Shown here: positions 16,182 to 25,377 of the stretch, in pieces
Position numbering within the stretch: the stretch's first letter is position 1
Layout of the letters: each line of letters starts with the position of its first letter
Source: Candidatus Stoquefichus sp. SB1
GTDB lineage: Bacteria > Bacillota_I > Bacilli_A > Erysipelotrichales > Coprobacillaceae
Assembly (NCBI RefSeq): GCF_001244545.1
Contig: NZ_LN852695.1
Span: forward strand, 310,001 to 374,000
Direction of reading: 5' to 3'
Length of the DNA stretch: 64,000 bases
The notes under the pieces: generated by a model
Database searches by the model: none
Seen by the model: the letters and a program-made list of their open reading frames with translations, nothing else
What the model was told of the DNA's origin: nothing
Translations under genes and position numbers: made by a program

Positions 16182-16376
16182 GTGAGTAAGGATTTAAGTA
16201 AGGATTTTGATTTAAATGCTGGTGGAGATGACAATAATCCAGAAAATCCAAATGGTCGAAGTGTTATTTCGTGGATTACTGCATCATTAGTTATGTCAAC
16301 AGGCGATTTAATTTCTGCAATTACACCTGGCTGGACACAAGGCCCTGGATACACGGAAAATGAAGAATGTTGGTAA
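16182..16376 (+). CDS. Class I lanthipeptide-type precursor peptide (Cys-poor)
   Basis: GTG 16182, eight bases after AAAGGAGG, encodes 64 residues: leader MSKDLSKDFDLNAGG, a Asp/Asn/Pro linker ending NPNGR (26), then core SVISWITASLVMSTGDLISA, ITPGWTQGPGYTENEECW. FDLN at 9-12 matches the class I FNLD box recognised by LanB. The core has ten Ser/Thr but one Cys (C63, second to last). ITPGWTQG resembles the CTPGC ring of nisin-type lantibiotics with both Cys replaced. Cleavage after R26 is a guess; no LanP is present. It is followed by a strong hairpin and the modification genes. The product is likely dehydrated, perhaps reduced or glycosylated, with at most one thioether ring. Confidence 0.85.
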   Translation: MSKDLSKDFDLNAGGDDNNPENPNGRSVISWITASLVMSTGDLISAITPGWTQGPGYTENEECW

Positions 16377-16389
16377 AATAAAAGTAGTT

Positions 16390-16432
16390 AGAGCCTGATT
16401 ATAAATGGAAGTTTATTATTGGGCTCTTTCTT
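16390..16432 (+). terminator. Stem-loop between precursor and modification genes
   Basis: AGAGCCTGATTATAAA pairs with TTTATTATTGGGCTCT (one mismatch, two G-T pairs) around the loop TGGAAG, followed by TTCTTCT. As in other lanthipeptide operons it probably attenuates read-through so the precursor is made in excess over its enzymes. Confidence 0.75.
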
Positions 16433-16453
16433 CTATAAGAAAGGATATACATT

Positions 16454-17212
16454 ATGGTGAAGATATATGGATTAATAGGAAGTAATAAAAAAAACGGCAC
16501 TTGTTATTCTTTAGTAATTGAATTAATTAAACTGATTGAAAGAATTTTCTCTATTAAAGGTATTGAAGTAATATATAAGATTGATTATGTATGTGATTTT
16601 AACATTAAGGAATGTAAGGGATGCTGTAATTGTTTTAAAAATGGAAAGTGTATGATTAATGATGATATGGCAAATATTAAAAAAAATATATTAGAAAGTG
16701 ATCTTCTTATTATTGCTTCACCTGTTTATCTTAATCAAATAACTGGAACATTAAAAAAAGTTTTGGATCGTATTGCATATTGGACACATTTAATGCCTTT
16801 AATAGGGAAAAGAGGAATAATAATAACTAATTCTTCATTCAGCGGAAATAAAGAAAGTACAGATTATCTAGAATTAATATTGAATCATTTAGGAGTATCT
16901 GTAGATTATGTTTTTAAATATAAAGGCAATGGATTAAACAAAAATCAACAACATTATAATAAAAAGGAACTATTAGTCTATTCAAATATTTTTCAAAATC
17001 TAGATTTTAAAATAGATAAAAGAGTAACGCAAATATTTGATACATATTCCAAATGGTATAGCCAACTCATAAAAGAGAATGTTGATATTGACAGTAATAA
17101 TGAACTTATTTTTTGGAATAAAAATTATTTAGGAAAATCAATAGATGTGGTCCATAAAAAAAATATACAAAATTTAAAAAAGAGGTATAAAAAGAATGAA
17201 TATAAAAAATGA
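16454..17212 (+). CDS. Flavodoxin-fold FMN-dependent oxidoreductase of the lanthipeptide cluster
   Basis: This 252-residue protein has an NADPH-dependent FMN reductase/flavodoxin fold: the N-terminal phosphate loop IYGLIGSNKKNGTCYSLVIE, a Cys-rich CKGCCNCFKNGKC segment typical of iron-sulfur-flavoprotein relatives, and IIASPVYLNQITGTLKKVLD. The last ~90 residues are an extra tail of unknown role. It starts at ATG 16454 after AAAGGATAT and overlaps lanB by 17 bases, so it belongs to the biosynthetic operon. A flavin reductase here could hydrogenate dehydroalanine or dehydrobutyrine to D-amino acids, but other redox chemistry is possible. Confidence 0.75.
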   Translation: MVKIYGLIGSNKKNGTCYSLVIELIKLIERIFSIKGIEVIYKIDYVCDFNIKECKGCCNCFKNGKCMINDDMANIKKNILESDLLIIASPVYLNQITGTLKKVLDRIAYWTHLMPLIGKRGIIITNSSFSGNKESTDYLELILNHLGVSVDYVFKYKGNGLNKNQQHYNKKELLVYSNIFQNLDFKIDKRVTQIFDTYSKWYSQLIKENVDIDSNNELIFWNKNYLGKSIDVVHKKNIQNLKKRYKKNEYKK

Positions 17213-20057
17213 ATTTTATGTAAGATTGCCCTATTTTAATATTTTAGATTATAAAAAATTTTGTAATATGAATTGTGAAGATTTAGTAAATTTTAGCAAA
17301 AATAATTTTTTAGAAGGACTATTAATAGAATCATTTGATCTATATAAATCCATAATGGAAGAAAAAGAACCAATAGAAACTTTGTCACATTCTATAAATA
17401 AATATTTATTGAGAAGTGCCACAAGAACAACACCACACGGATTAAGTGTAAAAATATTGAAAGGTAGCTTTAATGTAAAGTCTAAAAAAACATTCAATGA
17501 AATTAACAACTATAGAGCAATAGAATTGGATTTTGAGTGGTGCCAAGGTGTACTAAAAAAAGTTGAAAATAACAATTTTGAAAAATTGAAAGTTAGATTA
17601 AACAGTCATATTGAAATTAACAAAGATACGATCTTTAATGAGTGGATAGACTGCAATTGTGAAAGAAAAGAAGAAAAATTAAATATTGTTATTGATAAAA
17701 AAGCTCCATTAGAAAAAATAGTTAATTTATTGAATAATAGATCTATGGAAATAAAAGCAATTAAAAAATATTTGCTAAATGAATATGAATATGCTCAAGA
17801 AGAACAAATTAATAAATTTTTAAAGGAGTTGTTAGATAATCAAATTTTATGCTCAGATTTAAGAATAAATATGCTCAGTGTACGAACAATTAATTGGCTT
17901 ATAGAAAAAATAAGCTTATATGAAGATACAGAGAGTATAATTGATCAACTAAAAAACATATATAATGAACTGGAAAATTATCAAAATGACCTCATCAATC
18001 AAGGAAATAAAAAATTAGAGTATATTATAGAATTAATGGAGGCTATTTATTCTTGTAAAAATTATTTATGTATAACTTTATATAATAAGGAAGAAATATT
18101 TTTAGAAAATACAGTAAAAGATGATTTAAAAGATTATGTGAATTTTTTGAATGTAATAGCACTCGGAAAAAATAAAGTTGATAATTATTACCATAAGTTT
18201 ATTGATAAATATGGATTTCAGGCAATAAATATTAAAGAAGTAGTGGATCCAATAAATGGTATAGGACTACCAAAATCAACGGATGTTAAAGATAATATGT
18301 ACTATCAAAAAATAAAAAATTATATATTTGAAAATAATAGTGATGAAGTTGATATATCTGAAATATTTGGCATACTTCCTCCAGTGGATAATCAATTTGA
18401 AGAGTTTGAGTTGGCTTTTAGAATTTATGAAAAAAATAGGAAAAATATCTATGAAGTAACACCAGTTGTTGGAAGTAATCAAATGTATAAGATAATGGGT
18501 AGATTTAAAGAAATAGAGAAAATAACATTTTCAAATAGTAGCTATGATAAAGTAGAAGTTATTTATTATCCAAAAATTGAAAAAGTAGGGAATGTACTTA
18601 GTTGCTCTACAACAGCTGAATATGTTTTAGATTATGGAAATTCGGATATATCTAATAAACAAGAGATAGGATTAAATGATATATATGTGTTTCCTCTTAA
18701 AGGTAATCTTGTTCTTATTAATAAAAACAATGGTAGAAGACTAAAGTTTATTAATACAAATATGACAACATTTAATTTAATGCCAGATATATTGAAAACC
18801 TTAATAAATATATCAAATAGATATGAACCAGATCCATTTTCATTAAATCATATATTACAGGATATTTTTAAAGGGTTTACTTTTCAAAAAAAAATAGTAT
18901 ATAAAAATTTTGTCATAAAACCTAAAACATTAGAAATAGATAAAGAAGAAATAAAAAATAAAGATATAATAAATTATATTTTTTCAAGATTACATAAATC
19001 AATTCTTTTTTGTGGAATTAGGGATAATTTACTTTTATTAAATTTAAATGTAGAGTCACATAAAGATATTCTAAAAAAAATGATTGATCAATACGAGACA
19101 GTTCTGATTCAAGATACAGATATATATGACCATTTAAATAAAAAAAATGAGGAAAATGGAAGTTTTATAAATGAATATATATTTGAATTTTATAATACTA
19201 ATAAAATTTATGATATACTGCCCAACATTCAATATATGGAGTATCCAGATAACTACGAAAACAGTAATGATATATGGCTAAGTTTTAAACTATATATGTG
19301 TACAGCATACATGAATAAATTCATAATTAATCAGTTAATTGAATTTGTAAAAAGTCTTAAGCAAAGTCAGTTAATAATGAAATTTTTCTATATAAGATAT
19401 TTTGATGATGCTGCACACCTTCGGATTAGATTTTTAGTTAATAAAAAAAATATAGGGGAGCTATTTCAGGTTTGTTATGAATATTTACATTATCAAAAAA
19501 GTTTAGGTTATGTTAAAAGATTTGTTTTAGATGAATATATCCCAGAATTAGTAAGATATGGGGGTAAATCAAATATAGCATACATTGAAAATATATTTGA
19601 CTTATCATCGAAATATTGTATCGATGAAATAAAATATGGAGAGTCAAAAGAAAGATTATATGAAAACTATATATTATTTGTATACTACATTTCCTCTAAA
19701 ATTAACTATGATTTTAAACTAGTTTTAAATGAGTTTAGTAAGTATATACCATATTATCATAGAAATAATCTTGCTGATTCAGTTAGAAGAAAGATAGTTT
19801 TGTTTGAAAAAGGTAAATTACCAATTAATTTATTATTTACTAGTAATGAATTTATTATTATAGAAAAGATAATTGATGAAATAAATCTAATGTTAAAAAA
19901 TAAAACAATTAATTATGTGGAAGTTCCATCAATGTTAACTAGCCTTTTTCATATGCATTTTAATAGATTGATAGGAATAAACAGATTAATTGAAAATCAA
20001 TTAAATGGAAACATAGAAAATATTATGTATACAATTAAAAAATTGAAACTATTATAG
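17196..20057 (+). CDS. lanB: Class I lanthipeptide dehydratase LanB
   Basis: This 953-residue full-length LanB has an N-terminal glutamylation domain beginning YVRLPYFNILDYKKF, with the family mark YLLRSATRTTPHGLSV near residue 75, and a C-terminal thiopeptide-type elimination (SpaB_C) domain with FFYIRYFDDAAHLRIRFLV and ELVRYGGKSNIAYIENIF. LanB enzymes use glutamyl-tRNA to glutamylate Ser/Thr, then eliminate glutamate to give Dha/Dhb. It overlaps the flavoprotein gene by 17 bases and is followed after six bases by the glycosyltransferase. The domains look complete, so the peptide is expected to be dehydrated. Confidence 0.92.
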   Translation: MNIKNEFYVRLPYFNILDYKKFCNMNCEDLVNFSKNNFLEGLLIESFDLYKSIMEEKEPIETLSHSINKYLLRSATRTTPHGLSVKILKGSFNVKSKKTFNEINNYRAIELDFEWCQGVLKKVENNNFEKLKVRLNSHIEINKDTIFNEWIDCNCERKEEKLNIVIDKKAPLEKIVNLLNNRSMEIKAIKKYLLNEYEYAQEEQINKFLKELLDNQILCSDLRINMLSVRTINWLIEKISLYEDTESIIDQLKNIYNELENYQNDLINQGNKKLEYIIELMEAIYSCKNYLCITLYNKEEIFLENTVKDDLKDYVNFLNVIALGKNKVDNYYHKFIDKYGFQAINIKEVVDPINGIGLPKSTDVKDNMYYQKIKNYIFENNSDEVDISEIFGILPPVDNQFEEFELAFRIYEKNRKNIYEVTPVVGSNQMYKIMGRFKEIEKITFSNSSYDKVEVIYYPKIEKVGNVLSCSTTAEYVLDYGNSDISNKQEIGLNDIYVFPLKGNLVLINKNNGRRLKFINTNMTTFNLMPDILKTLINISNRYEPDPFSLNHILQDIFKGFTFQKKIVYKNFVIKPKTLEIDKEEIKNKDIINYIFSRLHKSILFCGIRDNLLLLNLNVESHKDILKKMIDQYETVLIQDTDIYDHLNKKNEENGSFINEYIFEFYNTNKIYDILPNIQYMEYPDNYENSNDIWLSFKLYMCTAYMNKFIINQLIEFVKSLKQSQLIMKFFYIRYFDDAAHLRIRFLVNKKNIGELFQVCYEYLHYQKSLGYVKRFVLDEYIPELVRYGGKSNIAYIENIFDLSSKYCIDEIKYGESKERLYENYILFVYYISSKINYDFKLVLNEFSKYIPYYHRNNLADSVRRKIVLFEKGKLPINLLFTSNEFIIIEKIIDEINLMLKNKTINYVEVPSMLTSLFHMHFNRLIGINRLIENQLNGNIENIMYTIKKLKLL

Positions 20058-20069
20058 GAGATAATGAAA

Positions 20070-21371
20070 ATGAAAAAAATAATATTTTTAACTGGATATT
20101 CTATTAGCCATATATATCCATTAGAAACAATGATCAAATTTCTAAAAAATAAATATGAATTATATATTATATGTACATATAAGAATAAGTGGTTACCAGA
20201 AAAGTGGGGAGTAAATGTAATTATCTATCCAGAAAAATATTGGAAATGTAAGCATGAAAATAAAATAAAATCACAAAGAGAAGATAATGAGTTATTGTAT
20301 CAAAATGAATCTATACAAGAAAAATATATATCATTTTTGCAAAATGATGCATTATCTACGTTTAATTTTTATGAAGATGTAGTTCAGTTTTTAAAAAAAA
20401 CCATTAATGAAATTAATCCGTCTGTCGTTTTTAAAGATTCAACAGATATTTATTGGGATGTAATAAGAAAAGAATTTAATTCAATAAAAACTATCGGATT
20501 TATAACAAATAATTTATACTCATGGAAATATTTACAAAATAAAGAAATCTTATTGCACTTTCTAGGTATACTAGACATAGAAAAAGAATTAAGTCCTGTA
20601 TTTATAGATAACTTTAAAGACATTATTGATGATATATATAAACAAATATCTTTACAATTAGGAGAAAGATTTCTTCGAAGCTATTATCAATATGATCCAC
20701 AAGAGGAAGTAAATATTATTTTTTCAATGCCATTTTTCCAACCAATTGAATCTTTAGAACAAAAATATAATAATTACATAGTGACTCCACAACTTGAAAA
20801 TTTTACAGTAGAGAGTATAATTCCTCAAAAATTAATAACCTTTATTGGACAAGAAAAAGTTATTTATATTTCCACAGGATCTTTTATAACAAAAAATATA
20901 GAATATTATATTAAATTAATTCAACTATTAACTTATGACCAAACTAATAAAATAATAATTTCTGGTGGAAAGCAGACTGATGAAATAAATAAGTACATTT
21001 TAGAAAACTCATTAGAAGACAATGCAATTGTATTTCAACATGTACCTCAAAAATATGTTTTATCAAACTGTAAATTGTTTATATCTACAGGGGGATTTAA
21101 TAGTGTGAAAGAAGCAATATATTTTAAAGTTCCAATGTTAGTCATTCCTATAACTTGTGAGCAAAGATTAAATGGATTAATAATAGAAAAACTAGGAATA
21201 GGGCATACGCTATACAAGAGAAATCAGAAAACAATAGATATATTGATTAAAGATTTATTAGATAATGAAAGTTTCTCTCAAAAATTACAGTATTATAGCA
21301 ATAATATTATAGATAATGATATGAACTATAAATGTTTCAAGGAAATAGAAGAGTGGATAACAAATGAATAA
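20070..21371 (+). CDS. GT1/MGT-type glycosyltransferase in the lanthipeptide operon
   Basis: This protein of about 433 residues has the GT-B fold of UDP-glycosyltransferases: N-terminal FLTGYSISHIYPLETMIKF and a C-terminal donor-binding half with VIYISTGSFI, FQHVPQKYVLSNCKLFISTG and GGFNSVKEAIYFKVPMLVIP, matching the HGGxxS-containing signature with His replaced by Thr. The ATG at 20070 is nine bases from AGGAG; the ATG at 20064 is too close. It lies between lanB and lanC, overlapping lanC by eight bases, which makes the precursor peptide its likely acceptor. A role in self-protection by glycosylation is an alternative. Confidence 0.82.
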   Translation: MKKIIFLTGYSISHIYPLETMIKFLKNKYELYIICTYKNKWLPEKWGVNVIIYPEKYWKCKHENKIKSQREDNELLYQNESIQEKYISFLQNDALSTFNFYEDVVQFLKKTINEINPSVVFKDSTDIYWDVIRKEFNSIKTIGFITNNLYSWKYLQNKEILLHFLGILDIEKELSPVFIDNFKDIIDDIYKQISLQLGERFLRSYYQYDPQEEVNIIFSMPFFQPIESLEQKYNNYIVTPQLENFTVESIIPQKLITFIGQEKVIYISTGSFITKNIEYYIKLIQLLTYDQTNKIIISGGKQTDEINKYILENSLEDNAIVFQHVPQKYVLSNCKLFISTGGFNSVKEAIYFKVPMLVIPITCEQRLNGLIIEKLGIGHTLYKRNQKTIDILIKDLLDNESFSQKLQYYSNNIIDNDMNYKCFKEIEEWITNE

Positions 21372-22407
21372 GAAATACGAATTTTCTTATAAAAATTATC
21401 AATTCTATATACAAAATCGTGATATCTATGAAGAATTATATACATTACGAGATTTAAATATATTTTACTCATTAATTAATTTAGATAATAGATTTAAAAA
21501 TACTATTGTAGAGTACGAAAAAAGGATAAAAACTATTGTTAATGAAGTTACGTTAGACTGTTCACTTGGCTCAGGATTGTGTGGGTTAGGATATATGTAT
21601 CATTTTATGTCAATTACAAATTCTAAATATAAAAATGAAAAAAGTAAAATAGATACTCTTTTAAAAAAATTAGTAGTTACATTTATAGATAGTAATATTC
21701 CTATTATTGATTCAACAGGAAATTTTAACATTCTATATGACTATTTTAAAGGTATGTCTGGAATATTTGCATATGTAATACAAACTTCAAATGATTTAAA
21801 TGTTCAAAGAATGATTATAGATTATTTAATATATGAGATATCTCAAATAGATTATAATGAAATCCATGCTAATTTAGGCATTGCACATGGATTATCATGT
21901 TTATTAAATATATTAAGACTAGATAATAATTATTGCTATTCAAAAAATGATATTAATATTATAAAGAAGTTAATGTTAATTATTGAATATAATTTAAGAA
22001 ATAATTTAAAAAAATCAAAAAGAATTTCCTTGTCTTGGGGCAATGGAGATTTTGGTATAGTGTTTTCAATTTTAAGCATATCTAAAAAAATGAATATAGA
22101 AATATCAACTGACTTATATGAACTTATAAAATTCATAATTAATAAGGGAGATAGAATTATATATGAAAAATTAAATCCTTGTAATGGGGTATTTGGATAT
22201 AAAAGAATGTTACAAATTATTACATTTGATGATAAAGAGATATGGTTACATGATAACCAAGATATAGCAATCATAGGAGACGTTATAGTACATAGTAACC
22301 TTAAGGGAAGAGATATTTCCATAATAGATGGTTTGCTCTCAAAAATATTGATTAATAATATTTGCAAAATGCACCTCGATGAATATTATAAGTTATTTAT
22401 GTTATAG
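21364..22407 (+). CDS. lanC: LanC-like cyclase with altered zinc ligands
   Basis: This 347-residue alpha-toroid protein shows LanC repeats: LGSGLCGLGYMYHF, YFKGMSGIFAYVI, NLGIAHGLSCLLNIL (H175, the catalytic-acid position), SLSWGNGDFGIVFS and LNPCNGVFGYKRML. Canonical LanC has WCYGDPG and CHG supplying Cys, Cys and His to zinc. Here the first Cys is G226 and the His is N274; only C273 remains. Zinc-dependent thiol activation therefore looks impaired. The protein is shorter than NisC (about 418). It overlaps the glycosyltransferase gene. It may be a non-catalytic partner or use another mechanism on the nearly Cys-free peptide. Confidence 0.8.
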   Translation: MNKKYEFSYKNYQFYIQNRDIYEELYTLRDLNIFYSLINLDNRFKNTIVEYEKRIKTIVNEVTLDCSLGSGLCGLGYMYHFMSITNSKYKNEKSKIDTLLKKLVVTFIDSNIPIIDSTGNFNILYDYFKGMSGIFAYVIQTSNDLNVQRMIIDYLIYEISQIDYNEIHANLGIAHGLSCLLNILRLDNNYCYSKNDINIIKKLMLIIEYNLRNNLKKSKRISLSWGNGDFGIVFSILSISKKMNIEISTDLYELIKFIINKGDRIIYEKLNPCNGVFGYKRMLQIITFDDKEIWLHDNQDIAIIGDVIVHSNLKGRDISIIDGLLSKILINNICKMHLDEYYKLFML

Positions 22408-22423
22408 GAAGGAAGTTAATATT

Positions 22424-24184
22424 ATGGATAATATAAAAAAAGTGTTTAGTAGAGTTGGATATATTATAGACTTGGTTAAAAGATATAAGTTTCAACTGGT
22501 CATCATTCTTTTATTTGTTAGCATCATCAATTCAATTATTCCATATGCTACAATGATTAATACTCAAATTCTTATTAATAAAATTCAAATGACACAATCA
22601 TTGGAGAATATTATAGTTAACATAATATTCTATGGTATATTAGGGCTCCTATCAATGATCTTTTTAAATTTATATAACTACATGCTTATAAAATATAGAG
22701 AATATTTATATTTACACTTAAATGTATTGATATTAGAGGAAACAAAAAAATTTAAATTGAGTGATTATGAAAATCCAACAGTATATGATTTAATTCAGAG
22801 AGCTGAGCAAGATATTGGTATGCGACCATATAATATAATAGTTTCGATATTAAGTTTGTTTAGTGGTGTGATTAATTTCTTTATTGCTATTTTAATTATG
22901 ACAACATGGCATTGGTGGATAGTAATAGTATTCATGTTTTTGCCGTTTGTTTCATTTAAATACTTTAATAATATAACAAAATATGAATATGAAATTATTT
23001 ATAATCGTGCACAAAATGAAAGAAAATCATGGTATATATCACATTTATTAACAAAAGATGATTATATAAAAGAAATTAGAAATTTAGGATTGCATGATTA
23101 TTTAATGAATCGGTTCAAAAAACTCAGAAAATTATTTTTTATACAAAATATTAATATTAATAAGAAAAAAACGTTTTTCACTGCCTTATATGACTTATTA
23201 AATTTATTGATTTCCTTTTCTATTGTCATATTAGCAAGTTTTGAAGCAGTGACAGGTGTAATTTTAGTCGGAAATCTTATGACATATATAAATACATCTT
23301 CAAAAATTGAGACATCGATTAGAAATATAGTTAATGCAATGTTTAGTCTATATCAAGAGGCAATGTATGTTGATAATATATCTAATTATTTATCATATGA
23401 TGTGAATAATGATGAAGGAACAACACAAATCTCAACTATTGATACAATTGAGTTTAGAAATGTAAGTTTTAAATACCAAAATCAAAATAAGTATGCACTT
23501 AGAGGAATTAATTTGAAAATAAAAAAAGGAGATACTATAGCACTTGTGGGGAAAAATGGATCAGGGAAATCTACCCTAATAAAGATATTATCTGGTCAGT
23601 ACAGTGATTTTGAAGGTGAGGTATTGATTAACAACATTGATATAAAACAAATAGATAAACAATCTTTATTTAAACAAATAAATATTTTATTTCAGGATTT
23701 TAATAAATTCCAATTTACTATTAAAGAAAATATAGGGTTTGGTAATTTGGATGAATTAGACAATTTATCTAAAATAAAAGAATGTGCAAATATATCTGGA
23801 GCCAATGAATTTATTGATAAACTTGAAGACGGCTATTTGCAACAAGTTGGATCATGGTTTAATGATGGGGTTCAATTATCTGGTGGTGAGTGGCAAAAAT
23901 TGGGAATAAGTAGATTACTAATGAAAAATGGTGATTGTTATATTTTAGATGAGCCTACTGCAGCATTAGATCCAGTTTCAGAATATGAATTTTTTATAAG
24001 ATTGAAAAATAATTTAAATAATAAAATTGGAATTTTTATAACACATAGGTTTATAAATGCAAAATTTGCTACAAAAATTTTGGTTATTGAAGAAGGAGAA
24101 ATTCGAGAATATGGAACACATGTAGAATTAATTAAATCTGATGGTTTGTATGCAAAAATGTTTAAATTACAAAATGAATTATAA
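22424..24184 (+). CDS. lanT: Lanthipeptide ABC exporter LanT (no peptidase domain)
   Basis: The ATG at 22424 after AGGAAGGAAG gives 586 residues; an upstream ATG at 22379 would overlap lanC and lacks a site. Six membrane helices occupy roughly residues 20-310, then a nucleotide-binding domain with Walker A LVGKNGSGKSTLIK, signature LSGGEWQKLGISR, Walker B CYILDEPTAALDP and the H-loop ITHR. There is no N-terminal C39 peptidase, so leader removal needs another protease, as for NisT systems. It ends the cluster; no LanFEG or LanI immunity gene follows directly. Confidence 0.88.
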   Translation: MDNIKKVFSRVGYIIDLVKRYKFQLVIILLFVSIINSIIPYATMINTQILINKIQMTQSLENIIVNIIFYGILGLLSMIFLNLYNYMLIKYREYLYLHLNVLILEETKKFKLSDYENPTVYDLIQRAEQDIGMRPYNIIVSILSLFSGVINFFIAILIMTTWHWWIVIVFMFLPFVSFKYFNNITKYEYEIIYNRAQNERKSWYISHLLTKDDYIKEIRNLGLHDYLMNRFKKLRKLFFIQNININKKKTFFTALYDLLNLLISFSIVILASFEAVTGVILVGNLMTYINTSSKIETSIRNIVNAMFSLYQEAMYVDNISNYLSYDVNNDEGTTQISTIDTIEFRNVSFKYQNQNKYALRGINLKIKKGDTIALVGKNGSGKSTLIKILSGQYSDFEGEVLINNIDIKQIDKQSLFKQINILFQDFNKFQFTIKENIGFGNLDELDNLSKIKECANISGANEFIDKLEDGYLQQVGSWFNDGVQLSGGEWQKLGISRLLMKNGDCYILDEPTAALDPVSEYEFFIRLKNNLNNKIGIFITHRFINAKFATKILVIEEGEIREYGTHVELIKSDGLYAKMFKLQNEL

Positions 24185-24356
24185 AGCTTTTTGATGCTAT
24201 ATGGTTTGAAATGTTAGTTGCTAATTTGTATAGTAACAGTAAAAAATACTATTTAATATTTATAAAGACTGTCTTAAACAATTATAGTTAAGTTATATGA
24301 TTTTAAAATATATTTAATTCTGATTAATATTATTAAAATAAAATATTAGAAAACAT

Positions 24357-24388
24357 AAAACCTTTCTCGGATATGGGAGAGGTTTTTT
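24357..24388 (+). terminator. Terminator ahead of the sigma-like gene
   Basis: AAAACCTTTCTC pairs with GAGAGGTTTT (two-base bulge), followed by TTATG. It closes the 170-base gene-free region after lanT. Just downstream a second hairpin, TTTTCATTTC/GAAATGAAAA (24414-24440), ends one base before the GGAGG of the next gene and may hide or regulate its ribosome site. Confidence 0.65.
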
Positions 24389-24454
24389 ATGCTTTGGATT
24401 AGAGCCCCCTTCGTTTTCATTTCAAAAATAGAAATGAAAATGGAGGAAAAAAGA

Positions 24455-24919
24455 ATGAAAAATGATTATAAAAGAAATTACTTCTGGATACGACCAGATG
24501 AGTATGGAAATAGAAAATATTACTTCAACATTAAAGGGGATTTTATTGAAGTAGAAAAGGATGTATTTAATGTCTGTTACAATTCATATAAAAAACAGTT
24601 AAGGGATCAGAAAAAAGATAATAATGTAGCTTTAGTTAATCTGGAAGATATGAATAAAGATGGTATTGAGTTAATTGACTTTGTTGGTATTGATACTGAT
24701 TATGTAACTGATTTATATAATCAGGAACGTATTACCCAAATAATGAAATGTATTAATGAACTAGATGAAAAAGATAAAGTGTTAATTACTCATCTTCTTA
24801 TTAAGGAGAAAACTGAGCGAGAATTAGCTGAGTTGAATAATGTAACTCAACCTGCTATTCATAAGAGAAAAAATCTAATTATAAAAAAGATGAGAGAGAA
24901 ACTAAAAAATAATTTTTAA
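24455..24919 (+). CDS. Sigma-70 region 4-like protein of mobile-element type
   Basis: The ATG at 24455, eight bases after GGAGG, gives 154 residues. The N-terminal half (NYFWIRPDEYGNRKYYFNIK) is typical of small sigma-like proteins carried by integrative conjugative elements. The C-terminal ~60 residues form a sigma region-4 helix-turn-helix (INELDEKDKVLITHLLIKEK, LAELNNVTQPAIHKRKNLII). Region 2 is not recognisable. Such genes often sit near recombination or transfer modules, so it may be a remnant of the same element as the VirD4 fragment. Confidence 0.75.
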   Translation: MKNDYKRNYFWIRPDEYGNRKYYFNIKGDFIEVEKDVFNVCYNSYKKQLRDQKKDNNVALVNLEDMNKDGIELIDFVGIDTDYVTDLYNQERITQIMKCINELDEKDKVLITHLLIKEKTERELAELNNVTQPAIHKRKNLIIKKMREKLKNNF

Positions 24920-25377
24920 TAATATAGGAAAGATTATAACCAATAAGTAATTTATGTGGATGTAATCTTTTTTGTAGATGATTTGTTTTTAGAAACTAAA
25001 AGAATAAAAAAGCAGATTAACTTGAAATAAATAGGACTGTTGGAAGAAATTTTAAAGTTGAAAATTAGATGAAATGAGAAAAAATATGGAGATGTTTATG
25101 ACAAACAAGAGATGTTATATTTCAAAACTTTTTATCAGTAAAAACTATCAAGAATGAGAAGCGATTGAATAACTACGAAAAATAGTCGTGCTTGGCATAG
25201 AAACACTCTGAAGCAAGTTATAAATCAGGTGGGAGTATTGAAAATAATTTCTTTTCTTGCTTACTAAAACTATAGTTTCTGTGGTATGATGACATCATTA
25301 CATAATAATGATCAAATATAGAAGTAAGGTTATTATCATGAAATACTTTACTTTTAAATAATGGGAGTGGAAATATA
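24920..25377. other. Intergenic region before rarA
   Basis: No gene, RNA or mobile-element end is recognisable over 458 bases. Several short frames carry stops. GTGGTATGATGACAT near 25280 contains a -10-like TATGAT that may serve rarA, whose ribosome site is GGGAGTGG just before 25378. Confidence 0.5.

Noticed and set aside
16154-16354. Minus-strand ORF opposite the lanthipeptide precursor
   Set aside because: It is the shadow of the precursor gene, with no ribosome site and no similarity to a known family.
21936-22367. 143-codon minus-strand ORF inside lanC
   Set aside because: Antisense shadow of an AT-rich coding gene; lanC is clearly the coding strand.
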